Source of the DNA: Bifidobacterium callitrichos DSM 23973
GTDB lineage: Bacteria > Actinomycetota > Actinomycetes > Actinomycetales > Bifidobacteriaceae
Direction of reading: 5' to 3'
Assembly (NCBI RefSeq): GCF_000741175.1
Contig: NZ_JGYS01000019.1
Coordinates: 1 to 64,000, forward strand
DNA: 64,000 nucleotides
Below, piece after piece: positions 48,646 to 59,105 of the stretch (the first letter of the stretch is position 1; every line of letters begins with the position of its first letter). The translations under genes were made by a program, and so were the position numbers. The notes beneath the pieces are model-generated. The model was not told the origin of the DNA. It was given only the letters and a program-made list of their open reading frames with translations, and did no database searches.

Positions 48646-49473
48646 ATGGCTCAGATCACTATGAGCGAAATGCTGAAGGCCGGCCTGCACTTCGGCCACC
48701 AGACCCGCCGCTGGAACCCGAAGATGAAGCAGTTCATCCTCACCCAGCGCAACGGCATCCACATCATCAACCTGTTCAAGTCGCTCGAGATGATCGACAA
48801 GGCGTACGACTTCATCAAGACCACGGTCGCCCACAACGGCACCGTGCTCTTCGTCGGCACCAAGAAGCAGGCTCAGGAGGCCGTCTCCGCTCAGGCCACC
48901 CGCGTGAACATGCCGTACGTCTCCGAGCGCTGGCTCGGCGGCATGCTGACCAACTTCCAGACCGTCTCCAAGCGCGTCGCCCGCCTCAAGGAGCTCGAGG
49001 AGATGGACTTCTCCGACGTGCACGGCTCCGGCCTGACCAAGAAGGAGCTGCTCCTGCTCGAGCGCGAGAAGGACAAGCTGGAGAAGCAGCTGGGCGGCAT
49101 CCGCAACATGGGCCGTACCCCGTCCGCGATGTTCGTCGTCGACATTAACAAGGAGGCGCTGGCCGTCGAGGAGGCCCACAAGCTGGGCATCCCGGTCGTC
49201 GCCATCGTCGATACCAACACCGACCCGGAGTCCGTTGAGTACCCGATTCCGGCCAACGATGACGCGATCCGCGGCATCGAGCTGCTGACCACCCTGATGG
49301 CCGACGCCGTCGCCGAGGGTCTGCTGGAGCGCTCCGGCAAGGCCGCCAAGGACGAGTCCGAGTCCGCCGAGCAGCCGATGGCCGCTTGGGAGAAGGACCT
49401 GCTGGAGAACCAGGACGCCGCCGCGACCGAGGCTCCGGCCGAGTCCGCCGAGGGCGAAGCCAAGGCCGAGTGA
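48646..49473 (+). CDS. rpsB: 30S ribosomal protein S2
   Basis: A 275-residue S2 protein. It starts [20 protein letters not shown] and includes [56 protein letters not shown] and [20 protein letters not shown]. The last ~45 residues ([19 protein letters not shown] and an acidic tail) are the usual actinobacterial extension. AAAGGTG precedes the ATG. It heads the rpsB-tsf-pyrH-frr cluster. Confidence 0.97.
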   Translation: MAQITMSEMLKAGLHFGHQTRRWNPKMKQFILTQRNGIHIINLFKSLEMIDKAYDFIKTTVAHNGTVLFVGTKKQAQEAVSAQATRVNMPYVSERWLGGMLTNFQTVSKRVARLKELEEMDFSDVHGSGLTKKELLLLEREKDKLEKQLGGIRNMGRTPSAMFVVDINKEALAVEEAHKLGIPVVAIVDTNTDPESVEYPIPANDDAIRGIELLTTLMADAVAEGLLERSGKAAKDESESAEQPMAAWEKDLLENQDAAATEAPAESAEGEAKAE

Positions 49474-49494
49474 CCCGTTAGGGACCGGTAGACG

Positions 49495-49536
49495 CTAGAA
49501 TCGGAGGTGCGACAAGGATTGCACCTCCGATTCTAG
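49495..49536. terminator. Hairpin between rpsB and tsf (terminator or attenuator)
   Basis: CTAGAATCGGAGGTGC (49495-49510) and its exact complement (49521-49536) flank a 10-nt loop. There is no T-run, so partial attenuation within the operon is more likely than full termination. Confidence 0.6.
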
Positions 49537-49574
49537 GAGTACACAATCGAGTTTCATCTCAAGGAGATAGTTTC

Positions 49575-50426
49575 ATGGCAGCAATTACCGCCGCTCTGAT
49601 CAAGCAGGTTCGTGAGGACACCGGCGCCGGCATGCTCGACGTCAAGAAGGCCCTGACCGAGGCCGAAGGCGACGTCGCGCGCGCCAAGGAGATCATCCGC
49701 GCCAAGGGTATCGCCGCCGCCGGCAAGCGTGAGGGTCGCAAGGCCCAGGAGGGCACCATCGCCTCCAAGGTTGTCGAGGGCGCCAACGGCGAGACCGGCT
49801 ACGCGGTCGAGCTGAACTCCGAGACCGACTTCGTGGCCAAGACCCCGAAGTTCGTCGAGTTCGCCGACACCATCCTCGGCTACGCCGTGGCCGCCGACGC
49901 GAACAACGTCGACGAGCTGCTGGCCGCCAAGGCCGGTGACGAGACCGTCAAGGAGGCCATCGAGGAAGCTGCCGCCCTGTTCGGCGAACACGTCAAGGTC
50001 GGCCAGTTCGCGAAGATCTCCGGCGAGCACGTCGAGATCTACGCCCACAAGAAGTCCGTCGAGATGCCGCCGAGCATCGTCGCGATGATCGCCACCGACA
50101 AGGCCGGTGCCGCCGTCGCGCACGAGGCCGCCCTGCAGATCTCCGCTATGGGCGCCAAGTGGCTGACCCGTGAGGATGTCCCGGCCGATGTCGTCGAGTC
50201 CGAGCGTCGTGTCGCCACCGAGAAGTCTCTCGCCGAAGGCAAGCCGGAGAAGATCGTTCCGAAGATCGTCGAGGGTCGTCTGAACGCCTTCTACAAGGAG
50301 GTCGTCCTGCTCGAGCAGCCGTTCGTCAAGGATCCGTCCAAGAACGTCGGCAAGCTGTTCGAAGAGGTCGGCGGCAAGGCTCTGGCCTTCGCCCGCATCG
50401 AGGTCGGCAAGGGCGAAGAGGACTGA
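49575..50426 (+). CDS. tsf: Elongation factor Ts
   Basis: A 283-residue nucleotide exchange factor for EF-Tu. The UBA-like N-terminus KQVREDTGAGMLDVKKALTE contains the signature TGAGMLDVKKAL. The core has ELNSETDFVAKTPKFVEFA with the TDFV motif that contacts EF-Tu. The C-terminus EVVLLEQPFVKDPSKNVGKL is typical. AAGGAGATAG precedes the ATG. Confidence 0.97.
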   Translation: MAAITAALIKQVREDTGAGMLDVKKALTEAEGDVARAKEIIRAKGIAAAGKREGRKAQEGTIASKVVEGANGETGYAVELNSETDFVAKTPKFVEFADTILGYAVAADANNVDELLAAKAGDETVKEAIEEAAALFGEHVKVGQFAKISGEHVEIYAHKKSVEMPPSIVAMIATDKAGAAVAHEAALQISAMGAKWLTREDVPADVVESERRVATEKSLAEGKPEKIVPKIVEGRLNAFYKEVVLLEQPFVKDPSKNVGKLFEEVGGKALAFARIEVGKGEED

Positions 50427-50447
50427 TCCTTCGTCATCCCGTCCGTG

Positions 50448-50489
50448 AGCGGCCGTGCACCACGTCTCCACGCGTGGCGCACGGCCGCT
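50448..50489 (+). terminator. Terminator of tsf
   Basis: AGCGGCCGTGC (50448-50458) pairs with GCACGGCCGCT (50479-50489), extended inside by CCACG/CGTGG. TTGCCG follows. Confidence 0.7.
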
Positions 50490-50544
50490 TGCCGTAATTC
50501 GTGAAATACGAACGACACGAACGACATCGAGGGGGAGGAGCGAT

Positions 50545-51531
50545 ATGAATCGCCAATCACCGAGGGGACATGGCTTCAGATACGTACCCGCTACCAGGGC
50601 CACGGCGGTGGGGCTCTCGGCCCTCCTGCTGTGGAGCATGATGACCGCGCTCGTACGCATCGTCGCGGAATCGTTCGGCGCCACGCTCGGATCGGCGATG
50701 ATCTACACCGTCGGCGTCGTGCTGCTGCTCGTCTTCCACAGACCGGCGCCGCTGGGGGAATACCCCCGGCGCTACCTTGTGATCGGCGGCATACTGTTCG
50801 TCTTCTACGAGTCGTCGATCTCCCTGTCGATCGGTCTGGCGTCCACCGCCGCGCAGTCGGTCGAGGTCAGTCTCGTCAACTATCTGTGGCCCACGATGAT
50901 GGTGCTGCTCTCCGCCGGCATCACCAAGCCGCGGGTCAAGGGGGCAGTATGGCGGGCCATCCCCGGCGCCGTGGTCGCCACCATCGGCGTGGCTCTTGCG
51001 GTCGGCGGCAACAGCGGACTCGATTTCACTGCCGCGACGGGTCATATCGCCTCCAATCCGCTGCCGTACCTGCTCGCCTTCCTCGGGGCGTCCGCATGGT
51101 CCGTGTACGCCGTCATCACCCCGACGCTGTCCGGCGGACTCGACGGCACGTCCGTGTTCTTCCCCGGAGTGGCCGTCGCACTGTGGATCATCCACTTCAT
51201 GTCCGGTCAGGGTTTGCCCTCCTCGATGCCGGGTGTCATCGACTGGATCGCCGTCCTCGGATGCGCGGTGGTCATCGCCGGCGGCTACGCCTGCTGGGGC
51301 TACGGCATCCTGCATGGCAGCCTCAGGACACTCGCCATCGCGTCCTACGCGACTCCGGTACTCTCCGTGGCGGCCAGCTCGCTGATCCTCGGTCTGGCGC
51401 TCTCGCTGCCGTTCTGGTTCGGAACCATGCTGGTGGTCTCCGGATCGGTGCTCAACTGGCTCGCCGCACGTTCGACGCGAAACCGTCCGAGAACCGCGGA
51501 CGTCGAACCGCCGGACGCCTGTCGCGAATAG
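50545..51531 (+). CDS. YddG-like DMT exporter (aromatic amino acid exporter family)
   Basis: A 328-residue protein of ten membrane segments. Its blocks follow E. coli YddG closely: [100 protein letters not shown] and [16 protein letters not shown]. YddG exports aromatic amino acids. Here it is inserted between tsf and pyrH, which are usually close neighbours. GGAGGAG precedes the ATG at 50545. Confidence 0.85.
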   Translation: MNRQSPRGHGFRYVPATRATAVGLSALLLWSMMTALVRIVAESFGATLGSAMIYTVGVVLLLVFHRPAPLGEYPRRYLVIGGILFVFYESSISLSIGLASTAAQSVEVSLVNYLWPTMMVLLSAGITKPRVKGAVWRAIPGAVVATIGVALAVGGNSGLDFTAATGHIASNPLPYLLAFLGASAWSVYAVITPTLSGGLDGTSVFFPGVAVALWIIHFMSGQGLPSSMPGVIDWIAVLGCAVVIAGGYACWGYGILHGSLRTLAIASYATPVLSVAASSLILGLALSLPFWFGTMLVVSGSVLNWLAARSTRNRPRTADVEPPDACRE

Positions 51532-51608
51532 CGGATAACCTGTTAGACGGTAATTTTCGTGGGTCCCGGCCGACACCGGACTCGGACCCGAGAACGAAAG
51601 GGTGTTCC

Positions 51609-52358
51609 ATGACTGGCAACGATGCAAAAGACAAACCGCGCAGGGTCCTCCTCAAGCTGTCCGGAGAGGCGTTCGGCGGCGGCAAGGTAGGCATCGACAC
51701 CTCGGTGATCCGTCGCATCGCCGAGGAGATCGTCCCGGCGGTGCGTCAGGGCGTGCAGGTCGCCATCGTGACCGGTGGCGGCAACTTCTTCCGCGGCGCC
51801 GAGCTCCAGCAGGCCGGCATCGACCGTTCCCGCGGCGACTACATGGGCATGCTCGGCACCGTGATGAACTGCCTCGCCCTGCAGGACTTCCTCGAGCAGG
51901 AGGGACAGGCCACCCGCGTGCAGACCGCCATCACGATGGGCCAGGTCGCCGAGCCGTACATCCCGCTCAAGGCCATCCGCCATCTTGAGAAGGGCCGCGT
52001 GGTCATCTTCGGCGCCGGCGCCGGCATGCCGTACTTCTCCACCGACACCGTCTCCATCCAGCGCTCCCTCGAGATCCACTGCGATGAGGTCGTCATGGGC
52101 AAGAACGGCGTCGACGGCGTGTACACCGCCGATCCGCGCAAGGACCCGAACGCCAAGCGCTTCGAGACGCTGAGCTACAACCGCGCCCTCGTCGACAACC
52201 TCGCCGTGATGGACGCCTCCGCGCTGTCCATGGCACGCGACAACAAGAAGCGCATCCGCGTGTTCGGCCTCGAGGAGCCGGGCAACGTCACCCGCGCCCT
52301 GCTCGGCGAGGAAATCGGCACGCTCGTGTCCACCGCCGAATCGCGCGTGGCGGACTGA
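51609..52358 (+). CDS. pyrH: Uridylate kinase (UMP kinase)
   Basis: A 249-residue amino-acid-kinase-fold enzyme that makes UDP from [63 protein letters not shown] and [20 protein letters not shown] are diagnostic. GAAAGGGTG precedes the ATG at 51609. Together with pyrG it covers two pyrimidine nucleotide steps in this window. Confidence 0.96.
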   Translation: MTGNDAKDKPRRVLLKLSGEAFGGGKVGIDTSVIRRIAEEIVPAVRQGVQVAIVTGGGNFFRGAELQQAGIDRSRGDYMGMLGTVMNCLALQDFLEQEGQATRVQTAITMGQVAEPYIPLKAIRHLEKGRVVIFGAGAGMPYFSTDTVSIQRSLEIHCDEVVMGKNGVDGVYTADPRKDPNAKRFETLSYNRALVDNLAVMDASALSMARDNKKRIRVFGLEEPGNVTRALLGEEIGTLVSTAESRVAD

Positions 52359-52462
52359 CCCGCGGCCACCTCGGGCATCTACAATCGAAAGACGAAACCG
52401 TTCGTCTGAACCGTTCGTGGAAGAACAGACAGCACACAAGCTCTAACTTAAGGAGAACACAC

Positions 52463-53017
52463 ATGGCAAACGTCATCGATCAGGCCAAGGAACAGATGGC
52501 CAAGACAGTGGAGAACACCAAGGAGAACTTTGCGGGCATCCGCACCGGCCGTGCCAACCCGGCGCTGCTCAACGGCATCATGGTCGACTACTACGGCGCC
52601 CCGACGCCGATCAAGGCCGTCGCCTCCATCGGCGTTCCCGAACCGCGCACCCTGTCCGTCACCCCGTTCGACGCATCCCAGGCCGGCGCCGTCGAGAAGG
52701 CGATCCGCAACTCGGATCTCGGCATCAGCCCGAACCGTGACGGCAACGTCATCCGCCTGACCATGCCGGAACTCACCGAGGACCGCCGCAAGGAGTACGT
52801 CAAGCTCGCCAAGTCCAAGGCCGAGGACGGCAAGGTCGCCGTGCGCAACATCCGCCGCAAGACCAAGGAAGGCATCGACAAGTCCGTCAAGGACGGCGAT
52901 CTGGGCGAGGACGAGGGCGATCGTCTGCTCAAGGACCTCGACAAGGTCACCAAGTCCATCACCGACGAGATCGATGCCCTGCTCGAGACCAAGCAGAAGG
53001 AGATCATGGAGGTCTGA
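52463..53017 (+). CDS. frr: Ribosome recycling factor
   Basis: A 184-residue tRNA-mimic protein that splits post-termination ribosomes with EF-G. The ENFAGIRTGRANPALLNGIM start, VDYYGAPTPIKAVASIGVPE, NSDLGISPNRDGNVIRLTMP and LTEDRRKEYVKLAKSKAEDG are family hallmarks. Usual length. AAGGAG precedes the ATG. cdsA follows 15 bases downstream. Confidence 0.97.
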   Translation: MANVIDQAKEQMAKTVENTKENFAGIRTGRANPALLNGIMVDYYGAPTPIKAVASIGVPEPRTLSVTPFDASQAGAVEKAIRNSDLGISPNRDGNVIRLTMPELTEDRRKEYVKLAKSKAEDGKVAVRNIRRKTKEGIDKSVKDGDLGEDEGDRLLKDLDKVTKSITDEIDALLETKQKEIMEV

Positions 53018-53032
53018 ACCTCCGACACACCC

Positions 53033-54019
53033 ATGGAACGCAACGAACAACTCCACGAAGAGGCCGAGGTCGCGCTCGACGAGATCAACAAGAAGACCGG
53101 GCGCAACATGCCCCAGGCGATCGGCACGGCCGTGCTGCTCATCGCCGTCATTCTCGCCGCACTGCTCATCAACATCGACCTGTTCGTGGCGTTGGTCGTC
53201 GTGTTCATGGTGCTGGCCCTGTGGGAACTGCGCGTCGACTTCGCGACGGTCGGTCTGCATATACCCGTGGTCATGCTATGGATCTGCTCGGCCATCACCC
53301 TCTTCGCCGCATACTTCTCGCCACTGCATGTGGTGGCCATGGCGCTGTGTGCCATGGCGTCGATCATGCTCGTGGCCATGTCCGCCACGGCCAAGCTGAG
53401 CTTCAGCAATCGTCTGTCGCTCGCCGTCGCGAACAAGCTGTCCAGCACCGAGGCGGGGGCGCGCCTTGAATCGTCGTTCAACCACGACGGCGGCGAACAG
53501 CATCATTCGAGGCTCAGCCATGTGGCGGTCTCCGTGCTCACGGTGCTCTACATCCCGGTGCTCGCCTCCTGCATCATCATCCCGCTGACCTTCCACGGTC
53601 ACCCCGTCGCCCATGCGATCATGCTGGTGTTCCTGCCGGCGCTGTCCGATACCGGAGGCCTGTTCGCCGGCGCATGGCTGGGCAGGCACAAGCTCTCCCC
53701 GCGCATCTCCCCGAAGAAGAGCTGGGAGGGTCTGGCGGGCTCGATCCTGTTCGCCATGGCCGGGGCGTTCGCCGTCATGTTCTTCACCTACACCCCCGAC
53801 GTGTGGGCCGCCAAATGGTGGGTGCCGATCGTCTCCGGCATACTCGTCGGCGTGACCGGCACGTTCGGCGACCTGTGCGCCTCGATGATCAAGCGCGATC
53901 TCGGCATCAAGGATATGGGTCACCTGCTCAAGGGACACGGCGGAGTCATGGATCGTGTCGACTCGATCCTCATGGCCGCTCCCTTCACCTGCATCCTGCT
54001 GTGGTTCACCGGCCTGTAA
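53033..54019 (+). CDS. cdsA: Phosphatidate cytidylyltransferase
   Basis: A 328-residue membrane enzyme that makes CDP-diacylglycerol. The complete CdsA signature is present near the end: SMIKRDLGIKDMGHLLKGHG, continuing GVMDRVDS. PKKSWEGLAGSILFAMAGAF and the LSDTGGLFAGAWLGRHKLSP segment precede it. About eight membrane helices. The N-terminal 35 residues are polar and cytoplasmic. An ~85-residue insert around SSTEAGARLESSFNHDGGEQ separates helices three and four. Confidence 0.94.
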   Translation: MERNEQLHEEAEVALDEINKKTGRNMPQAIGTAVLLIAVILAALLINIDLFVALVVVFMVLALWELRVDFATVGLHIPVVMLWICSAITLFAAYFSPLHVVAMALCAMASIMLVAMSATAKLSFSNRLSLAVANKLSSTEAGARLESSFNHDGGEQHHSRLSHVAVSVLTVLYIPVLASCIIIPLTFHGHPVAHAIMLVFLPALSDTGGLFAGAWLGRHKLSPRISPKKSWEGLAGSILFAMAGAFAVMFFTYTPDVWAAKWWVPIVSGILVGVTGTFGDLCASMIKRDLGIKDMGHLLKGHGGVMDRVDSILMAAPFTCILLWFTGL

Positions 54020-54089
54020 CGGCGAACCGTTGACATTGGTTTGGCCACTTGACTACAAGGCCTTACGAAAGGAACATCCAAGGACCGAC

Positions 54090-55286
54090 ATGGCCATTGA
54101 CGATCAGCATCATGACACTCCCGAGACGGGCATCACCCCCGGTGGCACCACCGGCGCGTTCCGCGATGTGCTTTCCAAGGACCACGCCCGGCGCGGCAAA
54201 CCACCGCTGCATTTCACTGATATGACCGGCGAGGAGCGGATCGCCAGGGCCGCCGAACTGGGTCTGCCGAAGTTCCGCGTCAAGCAGCTCGCCAACCACT
54301 ACTACGGCCACTTCGACGTCAACGCCGCCGAGTTCACCGATTTTCCCGCCGCCAAACGCGACGAGGCTGCCGCCGCGTTCTTCCCTGAACTCATCCATGA
54401 GGTCACCCGGCAGGTGGCCGACGAAGGCACCACCATCAAGACCCTGTGGCGTCTGTTCGACGGCTCCCATATCGAATCCGTGCTCATGCGCTATCCGACG
54501 CGCACCACGCTGTGCATCTCCAGCCAGGTGGGCTGCGGCATGGGCTGCCCGTTCTGCGCCACGGGCAAGCTCGGTCTCACCCGCAACATGTCCGCGGGTG
54601 AGATCCTTGAACAGGTGCGTGTCGCCGCACGCATGATGCGCGACGGCGAGGTCGCCGGAGGACCCGGGCGTCTGAGCAACATCGTGTTCATGGGCATGGG
54701 CGAGCCGATGGGCAACTACCGATCCGTGATCTCCGCCGTACGTCAGATCTCCGCCATGCCGCCCGAGGGGTTCGGCATTTCCGCACGCAACATCACCGTC
54801 TCCACCGTGGGTGTCGTCCCCGGCATCAAAAAGCTCACCGCCGAGGGGCTTCCGGTGCGTCTGGCGGTGTCGCTGCACGCGCCGAGCGACGAGCTGCGCG
54901 ACGAACTCGTGCCGATGAACAAGCGTTTCAACACCACTGAAGTGCTCGACGCCGCGCATGACTACTTCCTTGCCTCCAAGCGCCGCGTCAGCATCGAATA
55001 CGCGCTGATGCGCGGCATCAACGACCAGGCCGAGCACGCCAGGCTCCTCGCCAAGCGGCTCAACCACTACGGCGACAACTGGGCGCATGTCAACCCGATC
55101 CCGCTCAATCCGATAGAGGGTTCTCGCTGGACCGCCTCCAAACCCGAGGACGAGGCACGGTTCCTCGATATCCTGCACGCAGCCGGCATCACCGCCACAT
55201 TGCGCGACACTCGCGGTCAGGACATCGACGGCGCCTGCGGACAGCTCGCCGCCAAGACCAGGGAGGCGTTCGAGCGTCGGTCGTGA
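54090..55286 (+). CDS. rlmN: Dual-specificity 23S rRNA/tRNA adenosine C2-methyltransferase RlmN
   Basis: A 398-residue radical SAM enzyme that methylates A2503 of 23S rRNA and A37 of tRNA. The Fe-S cluster ligands are Cys149, Cys153 and Cys156 in VGCGMGCPFCATGKLGLTRN. FMGMGEPMGNY, ISARNITVSTVGVVPGIKKL, RLAVSLHAPSDELRDELVP and the C-terminal RDTRGQDIDGACGQL with the methyl-carrying Cys are present. AAAGGAACATCCAAGGA precedes the ATG at 54090. Confidence 0.95.
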   Translation: MAIDDQHHDTPETGITPGGTTGAFRDVLSKDHARRGKPPLHFTDMTGEERIARAAELGLPKFRVKQLANHYYGHFDVNAAEFTDFPAAKRDEAAAAFFPELIHEVTRQVADEGTTIKTLWRLFDGSHIESVLMRYPTRTTLCISSQVGCGMGCPFCATGKLGLTRNMSAGEILEQVRVAARMMRDGEVAGGPGRLSNIVFMGMGEPMGNYRSVISAVRQISAMPPEGFGISARNITVSTVGVVPGIKKLTAEGLPVRLAVSLHAPSDELRDELVPMNKRFNTTEVLDAAHDYFLASKRRVSIEYALMRGINDQAEHARLLAKRLNHYGDNWAHVNPIPLNPIEGSRWTASKPEDEARFLDILHAAGITATLRDTRGQDIDGACGQLAAKTREAFERRS

Positions 55287-55418
55287 GACCGAATCGGATG
55301 ATCGTCGTCGCGAGTCAGCCGCGAGTCAGCATAGCGAGACGCGCGATGACGATGTAACGCTTCGCCGCTAGCCTTGACATCTGTAACGAAAGCCTTGCAA
55401 AGCAAAGGGGAGTGAAGT

Positions 55419-56189
55419 ATGACGCTGGCGGTTCGAGTCATCCCGTGCCTGGACGTCGATGCCGGACGAGTGGTCAAGGGCGTGCATTTCGAGAATCTCA
55501 AGGATGCCGGCGACCCGGTGGAGCTTGCCGCCGAATACTACCGGCAGGGCGCTGACGAGCTGACGTTCCTCGACGTGACCGCCTCCAGCTCCCATCGTGG
55601 CACGATGGTCGACGTCGTCAGCCGCACCGCCGAGCAGGTCTTCATCCCGATGACCGTCGGCGGCGGCGTGCGCACTCCCGAGGACGTCGACTCCCTGCTG
55701 CGCTGCGGCGCGGACAAGGTGGGCGTCAATACCGCCGCCATCAACGATCCCACGCTGATCAGCAGGGTCGCCGAGCGCTTCGGCAACCAGGTCCTCGTGC
55801 TCTCCGTCGACGCACGTCGCGAGAAGGGCGAGCAGCATACGCAGTCCGGCTTCGAGGTCACCACGATGGGCGGTCGCAAGTCCACCGGCATCGACGCGAT
55901 CTGGTGGGTCAAGCGAGCCGAGCAGCTCGGCGCCGGTGAGATCCTCCTGAACTCGATGGACGCCGACGGCACCAAGCAGGGCTTCGACCTCGAGATGATC
56001 CGCGCCGTGCGCAAAGAGGTCAGCATCCCGATCATCGCCTCCGGCGGCGCCGGCAAGGTCGAGGACTTCCCGCCCGCGATCGAGGCGGGCGCGAACGCCG
56101 TGCTCGCGGCATCCGTCTTCCACTTCGGCATCATGACCATCGCCGACGTCAAGGCCGAGCTCAAGCGCCACGGCTACACCGTGCGCTAG
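55419..56189 (+). CDS. hisF: Imidazole glycerol phosphate synthase subunit HisF
   Basis: A 256-residue TIM-barrel cyclase of histidine synthesis. [20 protein letters not shown] holds the first catalytic Asp, and [20 protein letters not shown] the second phosphate site; [20 protein letters not shown] carries the second Asp. AAGGGGAG precedes the ATG. TAGCCT about 50 bp upstream is a plausible -10. It is followed by hisI and trpE, the usual actinobacterial order. Confidence 0.96.
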   Translation: MTLAVRVIPCLDVDAGRVVKGVHFENLKDAGDPVELAAEYYRQGADELTFLDVTASSSHRGTMVDVVSRTAEQVFIPMTVGGGVRTPEDVDSLLRCGADKVGVNTAAINDPTLISRVAERFGNQVLVLSVDARREKGEQHTQSGFEVTTMGGRKSTGIDAIWWVKRAEQLGAGEILLNSMDADGTKQGFDLEMIRAVRKEVSIPIIASGGAGKVEDFPPAIEAGANAVLAASVFHFGIMTIADVKAELKRHGYTVR

Positions 56190-56234
56190 AGCGGCTCTTC
56201 GGATTATCAGGTTTCCAAAGGCAGACAAGGACAT

Positions 56235-56654
56235 ATGACAGACATCACCTACGACAATTCAACCGAACTCGACCCGCGCATCGCGGACCGTCTCAAGCGC
56301 GACGCGAAGGGTCTCGTGGCCGCCGTGATCCAGCAGTATGACACCCGCGAGGTGCTCATGGTCGGGTACATGAACGACGAGGCGCTGCGCCGCACGCTCA
56401 CCACCGGACGCGTGACCTTCTGGTCCCGCTCCCGTCAGGAATACTGGCGCAAGGGCGACACCTCCGGCCACGTGCAATACGTCAAGGGGGTCTCGCTCGA
56501 CTGCGACGGCGACGCACTGCTCGTCGAGGTCGATCAGGTGGGGGCCGCATGCCACACCGGCAAGCGCAGCTGCTTCCTCGAGGGTGGTCCGCTGCCGGTC
56601 GTCGAGGGGCATCGCACCGTGGAGCAGGAGCGGAAGCAGGAGGAGAATCGATGA
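56235..56654 (+). CDS. hisI: Phosphoribosyl-AMP cyclohydrolase
   Basis: A 139-residue zinc enzyme that opens the adenine ring of [45 protein letters not shown] and the metal-binding [20 protein letters not shown] are the family signatures, with Cys near CDGD and CHTG. It has no PR-ATP pyrophosphatase domain. Its stop overlaps the trpE start by 4 bp. Confidence 0.95.
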   Translation: MTDITYDNSTELDPRIADRLKRDAKGLVAAVIQQYDTREVLMVGYMNDEALRRTLTTGRVTFWSRSRQEYWRKGDTSGHVQYVKGVSLDCDGDALLVEVDQVGAACHTGKRSCFLEGGPLPVVEGHRTVEQERKQEENR

Positions 56655-58234
56655 GCAGAAACACCGAAACCGTCGGCGACGAGAACAGCGTCAGAGGACT
56701 CAACTGGGGCGGCACATGGCCGTCGCGCGAGCAGTTCCACCGTCTTGCCGATGAGGGGTACCGCGTCATCCCGATCGTGCGCCGGCTGCTCGCCGACTCG
56801 CTCACTCCGGTCGGCTTCTACGAGCGTCTCGCCAACGGCCGTTCGGGCACATTCATCCTCGAATCCGCCGAATACGGCGGCACGTGGAGCCGTTACAGCT
56901 TCATCGGCGTCAATTCGATGGCGCAGCTGCGTGCCGACAAGGACGGCAACGCCGACTGGCTCGGCACCGTACCCGCCGGCGTGCCGACGCACGGTGATGT
57001 GGTGGAGGTCGCCCACGCCACGTTGAAGGCGTTGAAGGCTCCGCACGTCGACGGTCTGCCGAATCTCACCTCTGGTCTGGTCGGTACCGTCGGCTGGGAC
57101 GCGATCCGCCACTGGGAGCCCACGCTGCGCGCCGAGGCCCCGGACGAGACCGGCCAGCCGCAGATGGTGCTCGCCCTCGCCACCGACATCGCCGTCGTCG
57201 ACCATGTCTCCGGGTCCGTGTGGCTCATCGCCAACGCGATCAACGTGGACGACAAGCCCACGCGTGCTGACGTCGCCTACGACGAGGCCGTCGCGCGTCT
57301 GGAGCGCATGCAGGTCGACGCCTCCACGCCGACCCCCGGTGAGGCGCGCGTCAACGCGCTCGATCCGTCGAGGCCGCAGCCGCAACTGCGGTTCCGCACC
57401 GAGAAAAGCCGGTACGAGCAGGCCGTCGAGGCCGCTAAGAAGCACATCGTCGACGGCGACGTGTTCCAGGTGGTCATCTCCCAGCGTCTCGACATCGATT
57501 CTCCGGCGGACCCGTTCGACGTGTACCGCGTGCTGCGCACCCTGAACCCGAGCCCGTACATGTACTTCATGGCGCTCACCGACGCCGAGGGCCGGGACTT
57601 CAACGTCATCGGATCCAGTCCGGAGACCCTCATCAAGGTCGACAACGGGCATGCGATGACCTTCCCGATCGCAGGTTCCCGCCCGCGCGGCGCCACCCCC
57701 GAGGAGGACGAGAAGCTCGCCAAGGAGCTGCTCGCCGATCCCAAGGAGCGCAGCGAGCACATCATGCTCGTCGACCTGTCGCGCAACGACCTGAGCAAGG
57801 TGTGCGTTCCGCAGTCCGTCGAGGTCGTCCAGCTCATGGACATCAAGCGATTCAGCCACATCATGCACATCTGCTCGACGGTCACCGGCAGGGTCGACCC
57901 GTCGCTGACCGCGTTCGACGTGTTCAAATCCGCGTTCCCGGCCGGCACGCTCTCCGGCGCCCCCAAGCCGCGCGCGGTCGAGATCATCGACGAGCTTGAG
58001 GTGGCCGACCGCGGCATCTACGGCGGCACCGTCGGCTATTTCGATTTCTCCGGCAACATGGACATGGCCATCGCCATCCGCACCGCGTTCCTGCGCGATC
58101 ATGAGGCGAGCGTGCAGGCCGGCGCCGGCATCGTGCTCGACTCCGTGCCCGCCAACGAATGGCAGGAGACCCGCAACAAGGCCGAGGCCAGCGTCGAATC
58201 CGTGCAGATCGCCGCGCAGCTGCGCGAACTGTGA
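56651..58234 (+). CDS. trpE: Anthranilate synthase component I
   Basis: A 527-residue chorismate-using enzyme, the first step of tryptophan synthesis. The N-terminal inhibitor-binding part has the [16 protein letters not shown] element (LLES..G..RYS type). The catalytic block has [76 protein letters not shown] and [23 protein letters not shown] lies in the end of hisI, so the two are coupled. No trp attenuator is visible. Confidence 0.95.
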   Translation: MSRNTETVGDENSVRGLNWGGTWPSREQFHRLADEGYRVIPIVRRLLADSLTPVGFYERLANGRSGTFILESAEYGGTWSRYSFIGVNSMAQLRADKDGNADWLGTVPAGVPTHGDVVEVAHATLKALKAPHVDGLPNLTSGLVGTVGWDAIRHWEPTLRAEAPDETGQPQMVLALATDIAVVDHVSGSVWLIANAINVDDKPTRADVAYDEAVARLERMQVDASTPTPGEARVNALDPSRPQPQLRFRTEKSRYEQAVEAAKKHIVDGDVFQVVISQRLDIDSPADPFDVYRVLRTLNPSPYMYFMALTDAEGRDFNVIGSSPETLIKVDNGHAMTFPIAGSRPRGATPEEDEKLAKELLADPKERSEHIMLVDLSRNDLSKVCVPQSVEVVQLMDIKRFSHIMHICSTVTGRVDPSLTAFDVFKSAFPAGTLSGAPKPRAVEIIDELEVADRGIYGGTVGYFDFSGNMDMAIAIRTAFLRDHEASVQAGAGIVLDSVPANEWQETRNKAEASVESVQIAAQLREL

Positions 58235-58245
58235 ATCCACGGCGC

Positions 58246-58251
58246 TATAGT
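58246..58251 (+). promoter_or_regulatory. -10 element of a leaderless DUF1287 gene
   Basis: TATAGT ends seven bases before the ATG at 58259; no ribosome site is present. Confidence 0.5.
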
Positions 58252-58258
58252 CGGCGTC

Positions 58259-59071
58259 ATGAAGCGTAGGAACAAGGTGCTCTGCGCTCTCATCGTCGGC
58301 GTGCTGCTTGGCGCGTTCGTCGCCGGGGGAGTGCTCTCCGTGCGCCAGCTTGGCGGACTGCCGTGGCAGACCATCGGGCGGATCGCCCTGTCCGCCGCGT
58401 CGTCACGAGAGTCGTCGACCGGCTCATCGTCCGACGGATCCGTCTCATCCGGTGACGTGATGTCGTCGGATGAGGCGGCACGACGATATCCGAAGGTGGT
58501 CAGTCCCGTCGACTTCAACGCCAACGGCGTCGACGACTACGCCGATATCGTCTCCGGTGCCCGCACCGACGCCGAAGCCCGCCCCACCTATGACGACGGC
58601 TACTATCAGGGAGGCTATCCGCCGGCGGACCGGGGCGCCTGCACCGATCTGGTGTGGCGGGCGTTCCGCGCCGCCGGCTACGATCTCAAGGCCATGGTCG
58701 ACGCCGATATCGCCTCCGATCCGGCCGCCTATCGTGCGGTCGCGCCGAGGCCGGATCCGAACATCGACTTCCGCCGTACCGGCGTGCTCGACGTCTTTCT
58801 TTCCAGGTATGGTCAACGCCTCACCCTCGATCCGACCGACCATGAGGCGTGGCAGGGAGGCGACATCGTCGTCTTCCAGAACGTCAGACACATCGGCGTG
58901 GTCTCCGACAAACGGGACCGCAACGGCATCGCATACGTATTGCACAACATGGGACAACAGCAGCGTGAGAACGACTATCTGGCGTTCAGGAAGCACATGA
59001 CCGTCACCGGACACTACCGGTTCGACGCCTCCAAGGTGCCGCAGTCAGTGCTCAGGGCGTGGCGTGAATGA
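58259..59071 (+). CDS. DUF1287 family exported protein
   Basis: A 270-residue protein with an N-terminal membrane anchor or signal (VLCALIVGVLLGAFVAGGVL), a Ser-rich linker (45-70), and the DUF1287 domain: YYQGGYPPADRGACTDLVWR with a conserved Cys, AAGYDLKAMVDADIASDPAA, GDIVVFQNVRHIGVVSDKRD and VLHNMGQQQRENDYL. The Cys plus later His arrangement resembles NlpC/P60-type papain-like folds, so a role in wall metabolism is plausible. Probably transcribed leaderless just after trpE. Confidence 0.82.
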   Translation: MKRRNKVLCALIVGVLLGAFVAGGVLSVRQLGGLPWQTIGRIALSAASSRESSTGSSSDGSVSSGDVMSSDEAARRYPKVVSPVDFNANGVDDYADIVSGARTDAEARPTYDDGYYQGGYPPADRGACTDLVWRAFRAAGYDLKAMVDADIASDPAAYRAVAPRPDPNIDFRRTGVLDVFLSRYGQRLTLDPTDHEAWQGGDIVVFQNVRHIGVVSDKRDRNGIAYVLHNMGQQQRENDYLAFRKHMTVTGHYRFDASKVPQSVLRAWRE

Positions 59072-59105
59072 CGAGAACATGACGAAGGGAAAGGGGAAAT
59101 CACAT

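Noticed and set aside
55309..55330. Direct duplication CGCGAGTCAGC twice in a row before hisF
   Set aside because: Only two short copies at a gene end; no pairing partner or known site, so it is not listed as a feature.
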